This document shows positions 24,701 through 31,550 of a stretch of 64,000 bases of DNA, in pieces. The stretch comes from Myxococcus dinghuensis. Lineage in GTDB: Bacteria; Myxococcota; Myxococcia; Myxococcales; Myxococcaceae. The stretch covers positions 1 to 64,000 of the forward strand of contig NZ_JAKCFB010000012.1 in NCBI RefSeq assembly GCF_024198235.1, written 5' to 3'. The first letter of the stretch is position 1; every line of letters begins with the position of its first letter. The translations under genes were made by a program, and so were the position numbers. Under the pieces are notes generated by a model, which searched no databases, had not been told where the DNA came from, and saw nothing but the letters and a program-made list of their open reading frames with translations.

Positions 24701-26029
24701 CTCCGTGAGGCGCGGCCGGAGCATCGAAGGGTCGGGCTCCGGGAAGATGGCGTTCTCTCCGAAGTCCCCCTGGATGGCCTGGGCGGCATCGAGGCGAGCG
24801 GCGTGCGTCTGCTGGTCCGACGCGCCGTAGGCCGACTCCAGTTGGGTCGGATCCGCCTCGCCGCTCAGGTCGACGGAAGGACGCTCCGTGGCCCGTGTCG
24901 GCACTCCGGTGCCTGGCTGGCTGACTCCGTCGAGGGCCCCCTGGGCGCTTCGGGCAAGCTCCCGGTCGCCGTCGGACTGAGCGTCGCGCAACTCGCCCGT
25001 GCTCCCCGCGAGGACCGTGGGAGTGGGAGCGGGCAGGGCCGGGGCTTCGGGCACCAGCGCTCCCACGAGGGGCGCGTTCATCCTGGTGGATGCGGCGCTC
25101 GCCTGGAGCGGAGCTGTCGCCGGAGTGGCCGCCATGGAGCGGGCCTGCTCCGGGGGAACGTGTTCCTGGGCGGGAATCCCCGTGGGGGTGGGCACCACGG
25201 GGAGGCGCGCCTGGGCCTCGTCGCGCTGGGCCTGGAGGACGCCGGCGGATGCCTCGCTGGCCTGGGTGTACGCGGACAGGGCCGCCGTGGCGGGTGTCCG
25301 GGCGAGGGACTCCAGCACGGCGCCGGGGCTGCCCGTGTCGAGGGTGGCTGGCGCCTCGGCCATGGCACCTGTCCCCCCGCCACCGCCTCCAATCGAGGCT
25401 CCATCCGGCGTCGCCGGAGACTCCGCCCTCGCCGCCGTCCGGGCGGATTTGGATTCCTTCTCGGGTCCTGTCCGGGCCTCGGCCCTGCCTCGCCCTGGCG
25501 CGTCGGTGCTCGCCACTTCTGGGGCGCCTGTCGCCGCGTCGACATCGGTATCGCTCGTGGCAGGCCACGCTGTGTCGGCCCCATCGACGCGTGGACTCGC
25601 GTTCGCCGTGGCGGTGGCCGTGTCAGCGGCGTCTGCCTCCCATGCGCTCGGAGCCCCGGTCGCCGTATCGGAGGGGCCGCGCTCTGGGGCGCGCATCCCG
25701 GTGCGCGGTGTCAGGCTCGATTCGGAGCCCAGGTATCGCGGAACGCCAGGGCCCTCGTGTTCGCGTGCTCCGAACTCACCGGGCGCCGGTCCTCGCCCTC
25801 CGAGATACACGGGGAGCGTCTCGACTTCCGGTGACCCCTGTCCACCGAGGTATCGCGGAACGTGGTCCCGACCCCGACGTGAGCCCTCGGGCTCGGGTGT
25901 CTCCTCCGAGTCGCGCTCCTCCCGCTCTCGCTCCCGAAGGCGCGGCGGACGTGGAGCGCCGCGCTCCCTCGACGCGGTGTTCGTCGAGCGGGCGACGCGT
26001 TCTTCCTTGCGCGAGCTGCGGCGAAACAT
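21770..26029 (-). CDS. Giant polymorphic toxin, probable CIS cargo
   Basis: This 1419-aa leaderless protein lies in the contractile injection system block. Residues 1-50 are highly basic and then acidic. Three copies of the motif V/L-P-x-Y-LG follow (57-62, 72-77, 96-101). A long low-complexity Ala/Pro/Thr region (110-470) leads to a coiled coil (about 480-610) and helical repeats with hydrophobic faces (about 620-760), a pattern seen in large eCIS-associated proteins. A hydrophobic pair of segments (about 936-986, ANILTGGALLAALPPIM) could cross a membrane. The C-terminal toxin domain (about 1260-1419) includes LDHILFAHT (1281-1289), THITSFFPE (1308-1316) and LRITSLRNYRLEGWVG. This resembles BECR/EndoU-type RNase toxins, but the match is not decisive. 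An immunity-like gene overlaps its stop, and GGAGGG precedes its start. Confidence 0.75.
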   Translation of the reverse strand: MFRRSSRKEERVARSTNTASRERGAPRPPRLREREREERDSEETPEPEGSRRGRDHVPRYLGGQGSPEVETLPVYLGGRGPAPGEFGAREHEGPGVPRYLGSESSLTPRTGMRAPERGPSDTATGAPSAWEADAADTATATANASPRVDGADTAWPATSDTDVDAATGAPEVASTDAPGRGRAEARTGPEKESKSARTAARAESPATPDGASIGGGGGGTGAMAEAPATLDTGSPGAVLESLARTPATAALSAYTQASEASAGVLQAQRDEAQARLPVVPTPTGIPAQEHVPPEQARSMAATPATAPLQASAASTRMNAPLVGALVPEAPALPAPTPTVLAGSTGELRDAQSDGDRELARSAQGALDGVSQPGTGVPTRATERPSVDLSGEADPTQLESAYGASDQQTHAARLDAAQAIQGDFGENAIFPEPDPSMLRPRLTEAGATTATPEVSAAAPSIPSEARASIDAGASPPLQERVGAEQQRYAQEQSRYESDTEAAHAQAHEDIAELGDEARSTQTDAQSTARAAVGLARRDWDGEHARVEADFQGKAETARTEHHDRISTKTREGNSEADAHIAKAEQDTSAEQQRADAEAERKKREAKKKSSGFWGWARSKAKALIDGLKAAVNFVYDNLRKAVKAIFDAAKKLALAAIELARKAVVGLIQAYGAVLKGLVSIALAAFPDIRDRMLRRIDQAVETATRIVNTAAEVLKKGVAAVLDFLAETIDKALGLVQSIYNGILTVVGMLISGELQELLARFADLVAAAKTAPGQFETAAYEELLGGNLDQPLSPAELAAAGRMPPAVAASPEGTRPATPQATPDTGADAPLPGPPWTEANVGVDEVATGEPLPPPLLADLHRQTGGGDGTVVFGESTEAHRTLDAALGLPASGHAPAAQTQTEPGQETFPDDGLTPRERAAIKWEAMKKGLAAWWSANWPYVLAGGVIALAGFIIANILTGGALLAALPPIMSVMGSLFTGLMVMQLAGHVRDFLQKGWNGDIAGGGKSLAKGMAAGAIELISLLTFKAGGLVLKGARATARGAVKGAQALAEGVSKAARALRGGANYVLKGGKVLLGGVGRGITRGVESLRALGGRLLSRTRFKGFRILLQGRRFRLEGRINPWVLLVQGPLTEADVHTPGATRLSDKQLAELRKSTNPQDYLNKVHADDLAKAGTTPANARNPWPHAESLEDFADRMRAELNKAKGEYDRLRRTSPLSQAEASRLRQLEEEVLPKLSKDVHGLEKPDLLKPPRPDARDIPTHVTTANKLSVEVPRQQLDHILFAHTVENFDPVRRIGELAHEAPTHITSFFPERTLTNHRELFTLIEQALAGKGGRNIIPTGNNHLRITSLRNYRLEGWVGLKSGGGLKVNSLYVQGGQLTLTKAQIQAYATAIQNGSRTVADIRQEISVRFVRGF

Positions 26030-26046
26030 GGGGACCGACCCTCCGA

Positions 26047-27756
26047 CTACTTCCTGTGACGAGGCGGGTAGTAGAGCTCGTACGTCCCTCGGGCCGTGTC
26101 GTTGGCTCCGCCGACGATGAGGACACGGCCGTCATTGAGCAGGACCGCGGCGTGGTAGGAGCGCGCCACGCTCAGCGACGACACGGTGCTCCAGGTGCCG
26201 GAGTGCACGTCGTACAGCTCGACGCTGTCGAGGATGCCCCCATGCTCGTGGCCGCCGCCGGTGACGAGGACATGGCAGGTGGGCAGCAGGGTGGCGGTGT
26301 GCTTGCGGCGTGGCCCGGCCATGTCGCCCACCCGCGTCCAGGTCCCCTCCGCCGGGTCATACACCTCCGCGGAGCCGCTGATGTCCGTGAAGGGCGTGCC
26401 TCCCGCCACGAGCACGCGGCCGTCCTGCATCAGCGTGGCCGTGTGCTCGGAGCGCTCGCTCTCCATGTCGCCCGCGGGCGTCCAGGTCCCCGTGGCGGGG
26501 TCATACAGCTCGGTGGAACGCAGCGGCTTCGAGGACGCATCCAGTCCCCCCGTCACGAGCACACGCCCCTCCGGCAGCAGCGTGGCGGTGTGCATGCTGC
26601 GGCCCGTGCCCAGCGTGCCCGTGGCCGTCCAGGTGTCGCTCCTCGCCGTGTACAGCTCGCACGTGTCGAGCCCCCGTGTGTCCGGGTTGTAGCCTCCCGT
26701 CACCAGCACCTGGCCATGGTTCAGCCGCGTGGCGGTGTGGGAGATGCGTCCCACGCTCATCGGCGCCGTGGCCCGCCACGTGTCCGTCAGTGGGTCGTGG
26801 AGTTCGGTGGTCTTGGATTGACTCTCTCCGCCCGTGACGAGGACCTGGCCATGTCCCTCCAACAAGGTGGCCGTGTGGAACCGGCGGTCGACGAGGGAGT
26901 CGTGCGCGGCGACCCAGGCATCGGGTGTTCCGAGCGAGGCCGGCACGAACAGATCCACGATGGGCTGGGAGTCCCCGAGGACGAGCACACGGCCATCCGG
27001 CCGGAGCACGGCGCGGGGGACGGCCTTCTGGCTGCGACCCGCGGGGCGCGGAAGCTCTGGACGGCCTCCGCGGAACCGGAAGATGTGGCGACCCAGGATG
27101 GAGCTGTTCCGGCGGGTGCGAGCCAGCCCGGTGGTGGCGTTGTCATCGAGCAGCGCCCCCGGCGTGCGTGCGCCCGGGAACTCGAAGGCGGTGCCGGCTT
27201 CTCCCGTCCCGGACGAGAAGCCGCCGCCCGCGGCGTGGCCTCCCAGGCCGTCACTGCCGCCACCGGACTCGCCCGATTCCCACACCAGGCGGTCGTAGTT
27301 CATGACGACGTCGAAGCTGCCCAGGCCCAGGTCGTTGCGGTCCACGAGCAGCAACTGGAAGCGGTTGCGCTTGTCGGAGCGCGCCGCGTGATAGCCGACG
27401 TCGATCCAGTTCACGCAGAAGGCCGGGCTGCCCTCGAACGTCGTGGTGCCGTAGCGCACGCGCGCGGAGGTGGCGCCCCTCACGTCCACGTCCGACAGGA
27501 AGGGCGCGATGATGGGCGGTGTCCCGGCGCCCATGGGGAAGGGGAGGTACTTGTAGAGCGGCTCCTGGAAGGTGACGTTCCCGTTGGTGTTGATGAAGAC
27601 CGACGTGTGGAGCGTCCCGAAGAAGTTGACGGGGAAGCCCAGCTCGATGGGGCCCGCCGAGCCGTCGTCGTTGGCGGGGAGCACGTGGGTGTCCGCGCCC
27701 TCGCCCAGCACGAGGGTGGATGTCGTGGGCCCGGGTTCCGGTGATGGGGTGGGCAT
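26047..27756 (-). CDS. NIDO-domain and seven-repeat kelch propeller protein
   Basis: This 569-aa protein uses the ATG at 27756, since GGAGGA lies 7 bp before it; an ATG 15 bp upstream has no such site. It has no signal peptide. Residues about 15-195 resemble the NIDO (nidogen extracellular) domain (FINTNGNVTFQEPL, IIAPFLSDVDVR, FCVNWIDVGYH, FQLLLVDRND). From about 220, seven repeats of the form HTATLL..GrVLVTGG...ELYDP.T.TW build a complete kelch beta-propeller, a fold that binds proteins or sugars. Its place between the CIS ATPase and the giant toxin, without a leader, suggests it is a particle component or cargo such as a receptor-binding element. This is inference from context. Confidence 0.8.
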   Translation of the reverse strand: MPTPSPEPGPTTSTLVLGEGADTHVLPANDDGSAGPIELGFPVNFFGTLHTSVFINTNGNVTFQEPLYKYLPFPMGAGTPPIIAPFLSDVDVRGATSARVRYGTTTFEGSPAFCVNWIDVGYHAARSDKRNRFQLLLVDRNDLGLGSFDVVMNYDRLVWESGESGGGSDGLGGHAAGGGFSSGTGEAGTAFEFPGARTPGALLDDNATTGLARTRRNSSILGRHIFRFRGGRPELPRPAGRSQKAVPRAVLRPDGRVLVLGDSQPIVDLFVPASLGTPDAWVAAHDSLVDRRFHTATLLEGHGQVLVTGGESQSKTTELHDPLTDTWRATAPMSVGRISHTATRLNHGQVLVTGGYNPDTRGLDTCELYTARSDTWTATGTLGTGRSMHTATLLPEGRVLVTGGLDASSKPLRSTELYDPATGTWTPAGDMESERSEHTATLMQDGRVLVAGGTPFTDISGSAEVYDPAEGTWTRVGDMAGPRRKHTATLLPTCHVLVTGGGHEHGGILDSVELYDVHSGTWSTVSSLSVARSYHAAVLLNDGRVLIVGGANDTARGTYELYYPPRHRK

Positions 27757-27809
27757 CTGCCATTCCTCCATGGACTCGCGTGTCGGGATGCCAGGGAAAC
27801 GAAGTGGGG

Positions 27810-29819
27810 TCAGGGCTCGCCCGGAGGCGTGCGGGGCGGCGTCGCCTTCGCGGGCGCCGCCGAAGTGGGGCCAGCGTCACGCAGCTCCGTCGGGACATGC
27901 CGACCGAGCTTCTTGTATTCGCTGGCGAAGCCTCTCAAGAGGTCGGCGTACTCGATGGGGCGGGCCTCCTGGCGCGCCAGCACCGCGGCCAGCAGCACGG
28001 CGTTGCGGATGTGCCCGCCCGCCAGCTCCGCCATCGCCGACAGCCGGTTCAAGTCCCGGGGGCTCACGCGGTGCCGGGGCCCCAGGTGCGACAGCCACAG
28101 CGCCCGCCGCTCCTCGGGCCCCGGCATCGGGAAGTCGATGATGGCGTCGAGCCGGCGCATGAACGCCGGGTCGAACCGGCCCTTGCTGTTGCTCGTCAGC
28201 AGCGCGACGCCGTCGAAGGACTCGATGCGCTGGAGCAGGTAGTTCGTCTGCGCGTTGGCGAAGCGGTCGTTCGAATCGCGGATGTCCGTGCGTCGGCCGA
28301 ACAGCGAGTCCGCCTCGTCGAAGAGGAGCATCACCTCGGCGTGCTCGGCGCGCGCGAAGATCTGCGCCAGGTTCTTCTCCGTCTCGCCGATGTACTTGCT
28401 CGTCACGCTGGCCAGGTCCACCCGGTACAGCGGCATGCCCAGCCGGGTGGAGAGCCAGCCCGCGGCCAGCGTCTTGCCCGTGCCCGAGGGGCCCACGAAG
28501 AGCGCCGTCACGCCGGTGCGATAGCGCGTCGTCGCGGACGCACCGAGCCCCTCCGACAGGCCGTCCCGCGCGCGGCACCGCAGCGACAACGCCTCCAGCT
28601 CCGCGGCGAGCGGGGGCGGGACGACCAGGGCTGCGTCGCTGATGTGCTCGGGCAGCGCCTGGGCCAGCGCTCCCAGTCCGCCCCCATCTCCCGCCCAGGA
28701 CGCGGCCATCAGGTCCTGGGCCTCGGTGACGGTGCCACCGCGCAGGGCCGCGTGGCGGTGCGCCGCCTGGCCCAGGTGGGCAATCCTCCCCGCGCGATGG
28801 CGGTGGGTGTTGGCGAGCTGCGCCGCGAGCACGTCGTCCTGGAGCGCCTCGCGCCAGAGGACCTCTCGCTCGGCGCGCGCGGGGACCGGCAGCGTCCAGG
28901 TGAGCAGACTCCCCGAGGGCCATTCGAAGCCGCCCTCGACACCGCCGAGGATGAGGACGGGGCCGTCGTACGCGGAGGGCTGCGGCACGACCTTCCGCTC
29001 CCCGGGCGCGAGGTCGAAGCAGAACACCGGCAGCAGCGAGCGCAGCGACAGGAAGGGGCCCAGCGAGTCGAGGCGGTCCGTCTCGATGAAGAGGGGACGC
29101 CGCCCCATGGCGGAGGCCAGCGCCGTGGCGACGGTGCGGTGCTCCGCCGTGGAGCCACCGCGCAGGAGCAGCGCGCCGCGCGCCTCGGCCATCAGCGTCC
29201 GCGCGTGGCGGTGGACACCCTCGAGCGTGGAGTCGGGCAGGGGAATCGTCGGCAGGGCACCGGGCCCGAGCGTCGTCCCGGGCCACGCGCCATCCTGACC
29301 CTGGAGGGCGAGGTAGAGGGGCAGGGGGAGGGCCAGCGACTGCTCGGCGAGGGGCAGCTCCACACCGTGCCGCACGAGCAGTCCGCTCTGGAGGGCGGCG
29401 CCCGCCGCGAGGATGTGCAGCGGCGACTGTCCTGGCGGGGCCGCGTCGGCGAGGGCCCGGGAGATCAGCCCGAGGGTCGGACGCGAGCCGCCGGTTGGCG
29501 CCTGGACGAAGGCGAGGACGCGCCCCACCACGGGCTCCTCCTCGACGGCGGCGGCCAGTGCCACGACGAGCTGCTCCAGCAGCGTGAGGCCGAGCTGTCC
29601 GGCCAGCCGCGCCAACGGGACGTCGCGAGGCGCGGGCGACTCGAGGCAGGCCCGAGCGCCGAGGGCCCAGTCCGAGTGTCGCGCCTCCACGGCCTCCTGG
29701 GCCTGCCGCAGGAAGTGGACCTCCAGCCGCGGGGCCTCGTCGGGGCCGAGCTGACGGGCCACGCCCGCCAGGGCGAAGTCACGCAGGGTGAGTGGGGGCT
29801 CGTGGGTGGGTTCGGGCAT
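27810..29819 (-). CDS. CIS AAA+ ATPase (Afp15/Pvc15-like)
   Basis: This 669-aa cytoplasmic ATPase uses the ATG at 29819; a TTG six codons earlier also exists. The N-terminal two thirds hold a degenerate helical or AAA-like part. The C-terminal AAA+ domain has Walker A GPSGTGKT (about 440), TSKYIGETEKNL sensor-like pore region, Walker B LLFDEADSLFG (about 500), DSNDRFANAQTNYLLQRIE and the arginine finger region FMRRLD. This layout is that of the ATPase encoded in nearly all extracellular CIS loci (Afp15, Pvc15), thought to help assembly or cargo loading. It follows the tape-measure-like gene, as in the Afp cluster. The C-terminal 40 residues are Pro/Ala-rich. Confidence 0.9.
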   Translation of the reverse strand: MPEPTHEPPLTLRDFALAGVARQLGPDEAPRLEVHFLRQAQEAVEARHSDWALGARACLESPAPRDVPLARLAGQLGLTLLEQLVVALAAAVEEEPVVGRVLAFVQAPTGGSRPTLGLISRALADAAPPGQSPLHILAAGAALQSGLLVRHGVELPLAEQSLALPLPLYLALQGQDGAWPGTTLGPGALPTIPLPDSTLEGVHRHARTLMAEARGALLLRGGSTAEHRTVATALASAMGRRPLFIETDRLDSLGPFLSLRSLLPVFCFDLAPGERKVVPQPSAYDGPVLILGGVEGGFEWPSGSLLTWTLPVPARAEREVLWREALQDDVLAAQLANTHRHRAGRIAHLGQAAHRHAALRGGTVTEAQDLMAASWAGDGGGLGALAQALPEHISDAALVVPPPLAAELEALSLRCRARDGLSEGLGASATTRYRTGVTALFVGPSGTGKTLAAGWLSTRLGMPLYRVDLASVTSKYIGETEKNLAQIFARAEHAEVMLLFDEADSLFGRRTDIRDSNDRFANAQTNYLLQRIESFDGVALLTSNSKGRFDPAFMRRLDAIIDFPMPGPEERRALWLSHLGPRHRVSPRDLNRLSAMAELAGGHIRNAVLLAAVLARQEARPIEYADLLRGFASEYKKLGRHVPTELRDAGPTSAAPAKATPPRTPPGEP

Positions 29820-29833
29820 GACGTCGGGACTCT

Positions 29834-29947
29834 TCAATCGCTCACATCCAGCGCGGGAATCGGTTCGAGGTCGCCCAGGCGGATGGTCTGGACGGGGGGC
29901 GTGCGTGACGGGTTTCGAGTGACATCGGTCCCACCCTCAGCCTTCAC
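29834..29947 (-). CDS. 37-aa small ORF between tape-measure-like and ATPase genes
   Basis: A GTG start overlaps the end of the tape-measure-like gene (GTGAAGGCTGA), and its stop TGA lies just before the ATPase gene. The product starts MKAEGGTDVTRNP and ends QTIRLGDLEPIPALDVSD. The double overlap suggests coupled translation and a genuine small component or a coupling leader. I recognise no family. Confidence 0.45.
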   Translation of the reverse strand: MKAEGGTDVTRNPSRTPPVQTIRLGDLEPIPALDVSD

Positions 29948-31550
29948 CGTAGAGGTAGTGGAAGCGCACCACGCGGCCGAGCCAGGGCACCCACCCCGGG
30001 TCGAGGTCGAGTCCGAGCCTGCGCGCGCGCAGGTCCGCGTGGCGGATGTCGAGCAGGACGTCCAGGTGTGTGCGCGTGGCCATGATGCGTGCCGGACGCA
30101 CGGCGAGCGCGCGCAGCCCGAGGCCTCCCTGCCGCAGACACCAGCGCCGCACCGCCACCCGCAAGCCGCGCAGCACCCGCTCCAGGTCGAACTCCAGCCC
30201 GCGAGGCGCGGCACCCAGCGCTGGGGCGCCGAACAGCGCGAGCGTCGCATCCCCTCCGGTGGCGCCGAGCCGTCGCGCGATGGCGCCGAACAGCCGCTCC
30301 GGCACCTCCGCCTCGATGAGGGACGGGGCCGCGTCGAGCAGGGCAGGGAAGCCGAGCCTCTCGAGGACGGGGATGAGGAAGAGGAGCCCTCCCAGCTTCG
30401 TGGGCATCGGTGTCTCGGGCCACGTCAGCCGGTCGGGCCTCGTGGTGGGCTCGGATGGGGCGTCGTCCTTCCTCCGCGACTCCGTGGGAGTCCGGGGGCG
30501 TGCGCCCGCGTCCCGAGCTGCTGCGTCCACCGGCCCGGCGGGTGGAGACGTCGGGTTCGCTGGAGGCGCCGAGGCCCTCTCGGGGGGCTCCTCCCGCGTC
30601 GAGGTGACCGGCGATGCGGCCCCGGGGCTGGACCCGCGCAGGGGAACTCCCGTCGCACCGTCCTCGAACGTGGCCGGCGCGGCGTCAGGCCGCGCTGCGT
30701 CCGCCTGGGTGATGGCGCGCGCGGAGTGGGAGGCTTCCGCTGTCTCCGTGGGCGGCGTGAGCCCCGCCGCGAGTCTCGCGGCCCGCTCGAACAGTCCGCT
30801 GTCCGCCAGTCTCGCGCGTCGCTCCACGACGAGCGCCATGGCCGCGAGCCACACCGACCTCGCATCCGCGGGACCCCAGTCGGCGGCCCAGCGTTCGACA
30901 GTGGACCGCAGCGCGGCGTGCCCGAGCCCCGCCTCGATGTCGCCCCGGCGCCTGTTCACGTCGGCGGGCGTCGGCGGCGCGCCTCCCGAGACCTGGAGGA
31001 GGGCCGCGCCATCGCTCCGCCGCAGCGCGCCCAGCAGTACGTCCAGGCCGCCCCACTGATTGAGCGTCTCCACCAGTCGCGCGGCGGCGCCCAGCCCCGC
31101 GCTGCTCGCGAGCGCGGCGGCGAGCGTGCGGCGCAGTTGTTCGTCCCGAGCGCGGGCGGGCGCGAAGTCCGCCACGGCGAGTGGCCAGAACCAGGCAAGC
31201 GCCGGCTCGCCTCGCACCAGCCGTCGCGCGAGCGCGAGTGGTGGCTCCGCGTCGTCATGGAAGAAGACCGCGTCCTGGTGAGGCGCGGAGGGCTCCTCGG
31301 CGTGGACCGCGGACGCCGCCAGCTCCCGCACCACCCGCTCCAGCGCGAGGGCGACGCTCGAGGGGGGCAGGTGGCCCTGGATGATGCCCACCGGCAGCCG
31401 ACGGATGACGAGGACCCGGCCACGGCCGGCCTCCGGGAACGAGGCGGTGCGCAGCGCGTCCTCCAGCAGCACGGCGCCGCGACGCACGAGCGCCGGTGTC
31501 CGGGCCGTCAGGCGGATCGTCTCCACGTGCCGCGTCGCGCCGTTCACCAT
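29937..31550 (-). CDS. CIS tape-measure-family-like protein (Afp14 position)
   Basis: This 537-aa protein has an ATG that overlaps the previous stop as ATGGTGA. Residues 10-85 form an alpha/beta region (ETIRLTARTPALVRRGAVLL, RVLVIRRLPVGIIQG). The middle is helical and an Ala/Pro-rich linker (about 300-385) follows. The C-terminal part has GGLLFLIPVLERLGFPALL and ends in DPGWVPWLGRVVRFHY. The GL-L-PxLxRLG motif and the position directly before the Afp15-like ATPase fit the CIS tape-measure family (PF19268, Afp14). Such proteins fill the tube and set its length. Without a profile search I hold this as probable, not certain. Confidence 0.55.
   Translation of the reverse strand: MVNGATRHVETIRLTARTPALVRRGAVLLEDALRTASFPEAGRGRVLVIRRLPVGIIQGHLPPSSVALALERVVRELAASAVHAEEPSAPHQDAVFFHDDAEPPLALARRLVRGEPALAWFWPLAVADFAPARARDEQLRRTLAAALASSAGLGAAARLVETLNQWGGLDVLLGALRRSDGAALLQVSGGAPPTPADVNRRRGDIEAGLGHAALRSTVERWAADWGPADARSVWLAAMALVVERRARLADSGLFERAARLAAGLTPPTETAEASHSARAITQADAARPDAAPATFEDGATGVPLRGSSPGAASPVTSTREEPPERASAPPANPTSPPAGPVDAAARDAGARPRTPTESRRKDDAPSEPTTRPDRLTWPETPMPTKLGGLLFLIPVLERLGFPALLDAAPSLIEAEVPERLFGAIARRLGATGGDATLALFGAPALGAAPRGLEFDLERVLRGLRVAVRRWCLRQGGLGLRALAVRPARIMATRTHLDVLLDIRHADLRARRLGLDLDPGWVPWLGRVVRFHYLYGEG

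Noticed and set aside
22463..25834. Long open frame on the plus strand (over 1100 codons)
   Set aside because: It is antisense to the giant toxin. G/C-rich third positions remove stops from the opposite strand; the product is Arg/Leu/Gly-rich without any family feature.
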